Source: Rhodothalassium salexigens DSM 2132
GTDB taxonomy: Bacteria; Pseudomonadota; Alphaproteobacteria; Sphingomonadales; Rhodothalassiaceae
Length of the DNA: 64,000 nt
Direction of reading: 5' to 3'
NCBI RefSeq assembly: GCF_004341375.1
Contig: NZ_SLXO01000002.1
Span: 310,001-374,000, forward strand
A model generated the notes under the pieces. It searched no databases and was not told the DNA's origin. It saw only the letters and a list, made by a program, of their open reading frames with translations. The position numbers and the translations under genes are program-made. This document shows, one piece after another, positions 61,289 to 64,000 of the stretch (positions are counted from its first letter, which is position 1; each line of letters opens with the position of its first letter).

Positions 61289-64000
61289 ATGCGCATTGAC
61301 CGCCATTTCACCGAAAAGGGCGCCAGCCCCTATGCCGCGCTGAGCTTCCGCAAGGCGACCAGCGAAATCCGTAATCCCGACGGCACCGTGGTGTTCCGTC
61401 TGGACAATGTGGAAGTGCCCGAGGCGTGGAGCCAGGTGGCGACCGATGTGCTCGCACAGAAGTATTTCCGCAAGGCCGGCGTGCCCGCGGCGCTCAAGCC
61501 GGTCAAGGAAGACCATGTGCCCAAGTGGCTGTGGCGCCAGGAAGCCGACGAGGAGGCGCTGGCCAGCCTGCCCGAAGACCAGCGTTTCGGCCAGGAGACC
61601 AAGGCGACGCAGGTGTTCGATCGGTTGGCCGGCACCTGGACCTATTGGGGCTGGAAGGGCGGCTATTTCGACCGCGAGACCGATGCGCGCGCCTTCTATG
61701 ACGAAATGCGCTACATGCTGGCCTGCCAGATGGCCGCGCCCAACAGCCCGCAATGGTTCAACACCGGGCTGCACTGGGCCTATGGCATTGCCGGGCCGGC
61801 GCAGGGCCACTTCTATGTGGACCACAAGACCGGCAAGGTGGCGCGCTCGGTCAACGCCTATGAGCGCCCGCAGCCGCACGCCTGCTTTATCCAGTCGGTG
61901 ACCGACGATCTGGTCAATGACGGCGGCATCATGGACCTTTGGGTGCGCGAGGCGCGGCTGTTCAAATACGGCTCGGGCACTGGCTCCAACTTCTCCGACC
62001 TGCGCGGCGAGGCCGAACCGCTGTCGGGCGGCGGCAAGTCTTCGGGGCTGATGAGCTTCCTCAAGATCGGCGACCGCGCGGCCGGCGCCATCAAGTCGGG
62101 CGGCACCACCCGCCGGGCGGCCAAGATGGTGGTGGTCGACGTGGACCACCCCGATATCGAAGCCTATATCGACTGGAAGGTGATCGAAGAGCAGAAGGTG
62201 GCCGCCCTGGTCAGCGGCTCCAAGCTGGCCAACAAGCACCTCAACGCGATCATGGCCGCCTGCCACCAGCACCAGGACGCGCTCGGCCAGGACGCCTTCG
62301 AGCCCAAGCGCAACGCCGCGCTCAAGGCCGAGATCAAGGCCGCGCGCCAGGCGATGATTTCGGAAAACTACATCCAGCGGGTGATCCAGTTCGCCCAGCA
62401 GGGCTTCACGTCGCTCGACTTCCCGACCTACAACACGGATTGGGATTCGGAAGCCTATGTGACCGTGTCGGGGCAGAACTCCAACAACTCGATCCGGGTC
62501 ACCGACGACTTCATGCGCAAGGTGCAGAACCGCCAGCCGTGGGAGCTGAAGCGGCGCACCGACGGCGCGCTGGCCAAGACCGTCGACGCCGCCGAGCTGT
62601 GGGACAAGGTGGGCAATGCCGCCTGGGCGTGCGCCGACCCGGGCATCCAGTTCCACACCACCATCAACGACTGGCACACCTGCCCCAAGTCGGGGCCGAT
62701 CCGGGCCTCGAACCCGTGTTCGGAATACATGTTCCTGGACGACACGGCGTGCAATCTGGCGTCGCTCAACCTGATGCAGTTCCGCGCTGCCGACGGCGGC
62801 TTCCAGACCGAAGCGTTCGCCCACGCCACCCGGCTGTGGACCATGGTGCTGGAAATCTCGGTGTTGATGGCGCAGTTCCCGTCGGCGCGCATCGCCGAGT
62901 TGAGCTATCGCTACCGCACGCTCGGCCTGGGCTATGCCAATGTGGGCGGCCTGCTGATGTCGCTGGGCTATGGCTATGACAGCGACAAGGGCCGCGCGCT
63001 GTGCGGCGCGATCACCGCGCTGATGACCGGCACCGCCTACGCCACCTCGGCCGAGATGGCCGGCGAATTGGGCGCCTTCCCCGGCTACAAGCCCAACGCC
63101 CGGGACATGCTGCGGGTGATCCGCAACCACCGCCGGGCGGCCTATGGCCAGAACGACGGCTATGAGGCGCTGAACACCCCGCCGGTGCCGCTCGACCACA
63201 AGAACTGCCCCGACGCCGGCCTGCTCGCCGCCGCCACCACGGCGTGGGACAAGGCGCTGGAACTGGGCGAAAAGCACGGCTATCGCAACGCCCAGACGTC
63301 GGTGATCGCGCCGACCGGCACCATCGGCCTGGTGATGGACTGCGACACCACCGGCATCGAGCCCGACTTCGCCCTGGTCAAGTTCAAGAAGCTGGCCGGC
63401 GGCGGCTACTTCAAGATCATCAACCGGGTGGTGCCCCAGGCGCTCGGCGTGCTCGGCTACACCGAGCAGCAGATCGCCGAGATCGAGGCCTATGCGGTCG
63501 GCCATGGCAGCCTCAAGGACGCCCCGGGCATCGACCATGACGCGCTGCGCGCCAAGGGCTTCGGCCAGGAACAGATCGACGCCGTGGAAGGTGCGCTCGG
63601 CTCGGCCTTCGACATCAAGTTCGCGTTCAACCGCTGGACGCTCGGCGAAGGCTTCTGCAAGGGCACGCTGGGGCTGACCGACGCGCAGCTCAACGACTTC
63701 TCGTTCGACCTTCTGGCCGCCATCGGCTTCGAGCGCGACGCCATCGAGGCGGCCAATCTGCACGTCTGCGGGGCGATGACGCTGGAAGGCGCACCGCACA
63801 TCCGCGACGAGCATCTGGCGGTGTTCGACTGCGCCAATGCCTGCGGCAAGATCGGCCGGCGGGCGCTGAGCTGGGAAAGCCACATCCGCATGATGGCGGC
63901 GGCGCAACCGTTCATCTCGGGTGCCATTTCCAAGACCGTCAACATGGCCAATTCGGCCACCGTGGAAGACTGCCAAAAGGCGTATGAGTTGAGCTGGCGG
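61289..64000 (+). CDS. nrdJ: Vitamin B12-dependent (class II) ribonucleotide reductase, 3' part outside the window
   Basis: Adenosylcobalamin-dependent reduction of ribonucleotides to deoxyribonucleotides, usable with or without oxygen. 904 codons are in the window, and the frame is open at the right edge. The start ATG at 61289 has AAGGA upstream. Visible features: C199 ([10 protein letters not shown]), probably one of the redox pair, the following [15 protein letters not shown], the radical-loop Cys C477 in [11 protein letters not shown], and ASLNLMQF. The long N-terminal form with [12 protein letters not shown] is the alphaproteobacterial NrdJ of about 1200 residues. The C-terminal Zn/redox domain would lie beyond the edge. 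It fits the local B12 theme with cobD, mutAB and the metE riboswitch. Confidence 0.96.
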   Translation, partial: MRIDRHFTEKGASPYAALSFRKATSEIRNPDGTVVFRLDNVEVPEAWSQVATDVLAQKYFRKAGVPAALKPVKEDHVPKWLWRQEADEEALASLPEDQRFGQETKATQVFDRLAGTWTYWGWKGGYFDRETDARAFYDEMRYMLACQMAAPNSPQWFNTGLHWAYGIAGPAQGHFYVDHKTGKVARSVNAYERPQPHACFIQSVTDDLVNDGGIMDLWVREARLFKYGSGTGSNFSDLRGEAEPLSGGGKSSGLMSFLKIGDRAAGAIKSGGTTRRAAKMVVVDVDHPDIEAYIDWKVIEEQKVAALVSGSKLANKHLNAIMAACHQHQDALGQDAFEPKRNAALKAEIKAARQAMISENYIQRVIQFAQQGFTSLDFPTYNTDWDSEAYVTVSGQNSNNSIRVTDDFMRKVQNRQPWELKRRTDGALAKTVDAAELWDKVGNAAWACADPGIQFHTTINDWHTCPKSGPIRASNPCSEYMFLDDTACNLASLNLMQFRAADGGFQTEAFAHATRLWTMVLEISVLMAQFPSARIAELSYRYRTLGLGYANVGGLLMSLGYGYDSDKGRALCGAITALMTGTAYATSAEMAGELGAFPGYKPNARDMLRVIRNHRRAAYGQNDGYEALNTPPVPLDHKNCPDAGLLAAATTAWDKALELGEKHGYRNAQTSVIAPTGTIGLVMDCDTTGIEPDFALVKFKKLAGGGYFKIINRVVPQALGVLGYTEQQIAEIEAYAVGHGSLKDAPGIDHDALRAKGFGQEQIDAVEGALGSAFDIKFAFNRWTLGEGFCKGTLGLTDAQLNDFSFDLLAAIGFERDAIEAANLHVCGAMTLEGAPHIRDEHLAVFDCANACGKIGRRALSWESHIRMMAAAQPFISGAISKTVNMANSATVEDCQKAYELSWR

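Noticed and set aside
60849-61343. Open frame of 164 codons before nrdJ
   Set aside because: Poor third-position bias, overlaps the nrdJ start in another frame, and no ribosome binding site at its first codon; treated as intergenic.
61115-63976. 953-residue open frame on the minus strand
   Set aside because: Shadow of nrdJ, whose plus-strand frame shows NPCSE and other reductase motifs.

Overview
The window is a contiguous piece of a high-GC bacterial chromosome (roughly 70% GC by eye) with dense coding and strong G/C preference at third codon positions. Several genes point to an alphaproteobacterium, probably Rhodospirillales-like. These include an NDUFA12-type complex I accessory subunit followed by mlaD and DUF2155, a phoR-pstSCAB-phoU-phoB cluster, a class II B12-dependent ribonucleotide reductase, an NfrA/NfrB pair, and a TipN-like coiled-coil membrane protein. 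The organism cannot be named from the sequence alone. I see no rRNA, tRNA, insertion sequence, integrase, phage module or CRISPR array, so this reads as core chromosome with a few accessory loci.

Layout. 1-8.9 kb: cell wall (PBP1A cut by the window edge, AmiC) divergent from RNase E, then a periplasmic M48 protease and a DsbA-like oxidoreductase. 9-13.5 kb: nadE-gltX-cysS. 13.5-17.8 kb: a ligase-associated DNA repair cassette (MBL-fold exonuclease, Lhr-like helicase, PdeM phosphoesterase) that lacks its usual ATP-dependent ligase. 17.8-22.7 kb: a PLP threonine ammonia-lyase, a TPR protein, an orphan 154-residue protein behind an AT-rich leader, a candidate lipoprotein with a well-formed promoter and palindromic operator, and a DUF2189 membrane protein. 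23-25.2 kb: glutathione reductase and phosphoglycolate phosphatase, divergent. 25.3-33.2 kb: the complete phosphate sensing and uptake regulon. 33.3-37.6 kb: a lipoprotein hydrolase, an Fe-S type uracil-DNA glycosylase and the ergothioneine pair egtB-egtD. 37.6-40.6 kb: NfrA/NfrB-like exopolysaccharide/phage-receptor genes carrying short tandem repeats. 40.8-44.7 kb: CobD/CbiB, an acyl-CoA dehydrogenase, a TauE/SafE exporter and DUF3833. 44.8-52.1 kb: methylmalonyl-CoA mutase, a cobalamin riboswitch, an odd interrupted reading frame, and metE. 52.1-60.8 kb: a small lipoprotein, folA, an alpha/beta hydrolase, a phosphorelay cluster (two Hpt proteins and a receiver lacking its phosphoacceptor Asp) divergent from a 960-residue coiled-coil protein, then DUF2155-mlaD-NDUFA12. 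61.3 kb to the end: nrdJ, cut by the window edge.

Two themes link the genes. The first is cobalamin: cobD makes it, mutAB and nrdJ use it, and the riboswitch before metE should switch off the B12-independent methionine synthase when B12 is present. The second is compactness. Many same-strand neighbours overlap by 1-11 nt, and three convergent pairs share a 4-nt stop/stop overlap. Short in-frame tandem repeats (12 or 15 bp) recur in signal peptides and linkers. The most unusual items are the ligase-less repair cassette, the Asn-containing pseudo-receiver, the Trp-every-fourth-residue membrane segment of NfrA, and the coding-like frame between the B12 riboswitch and metE.
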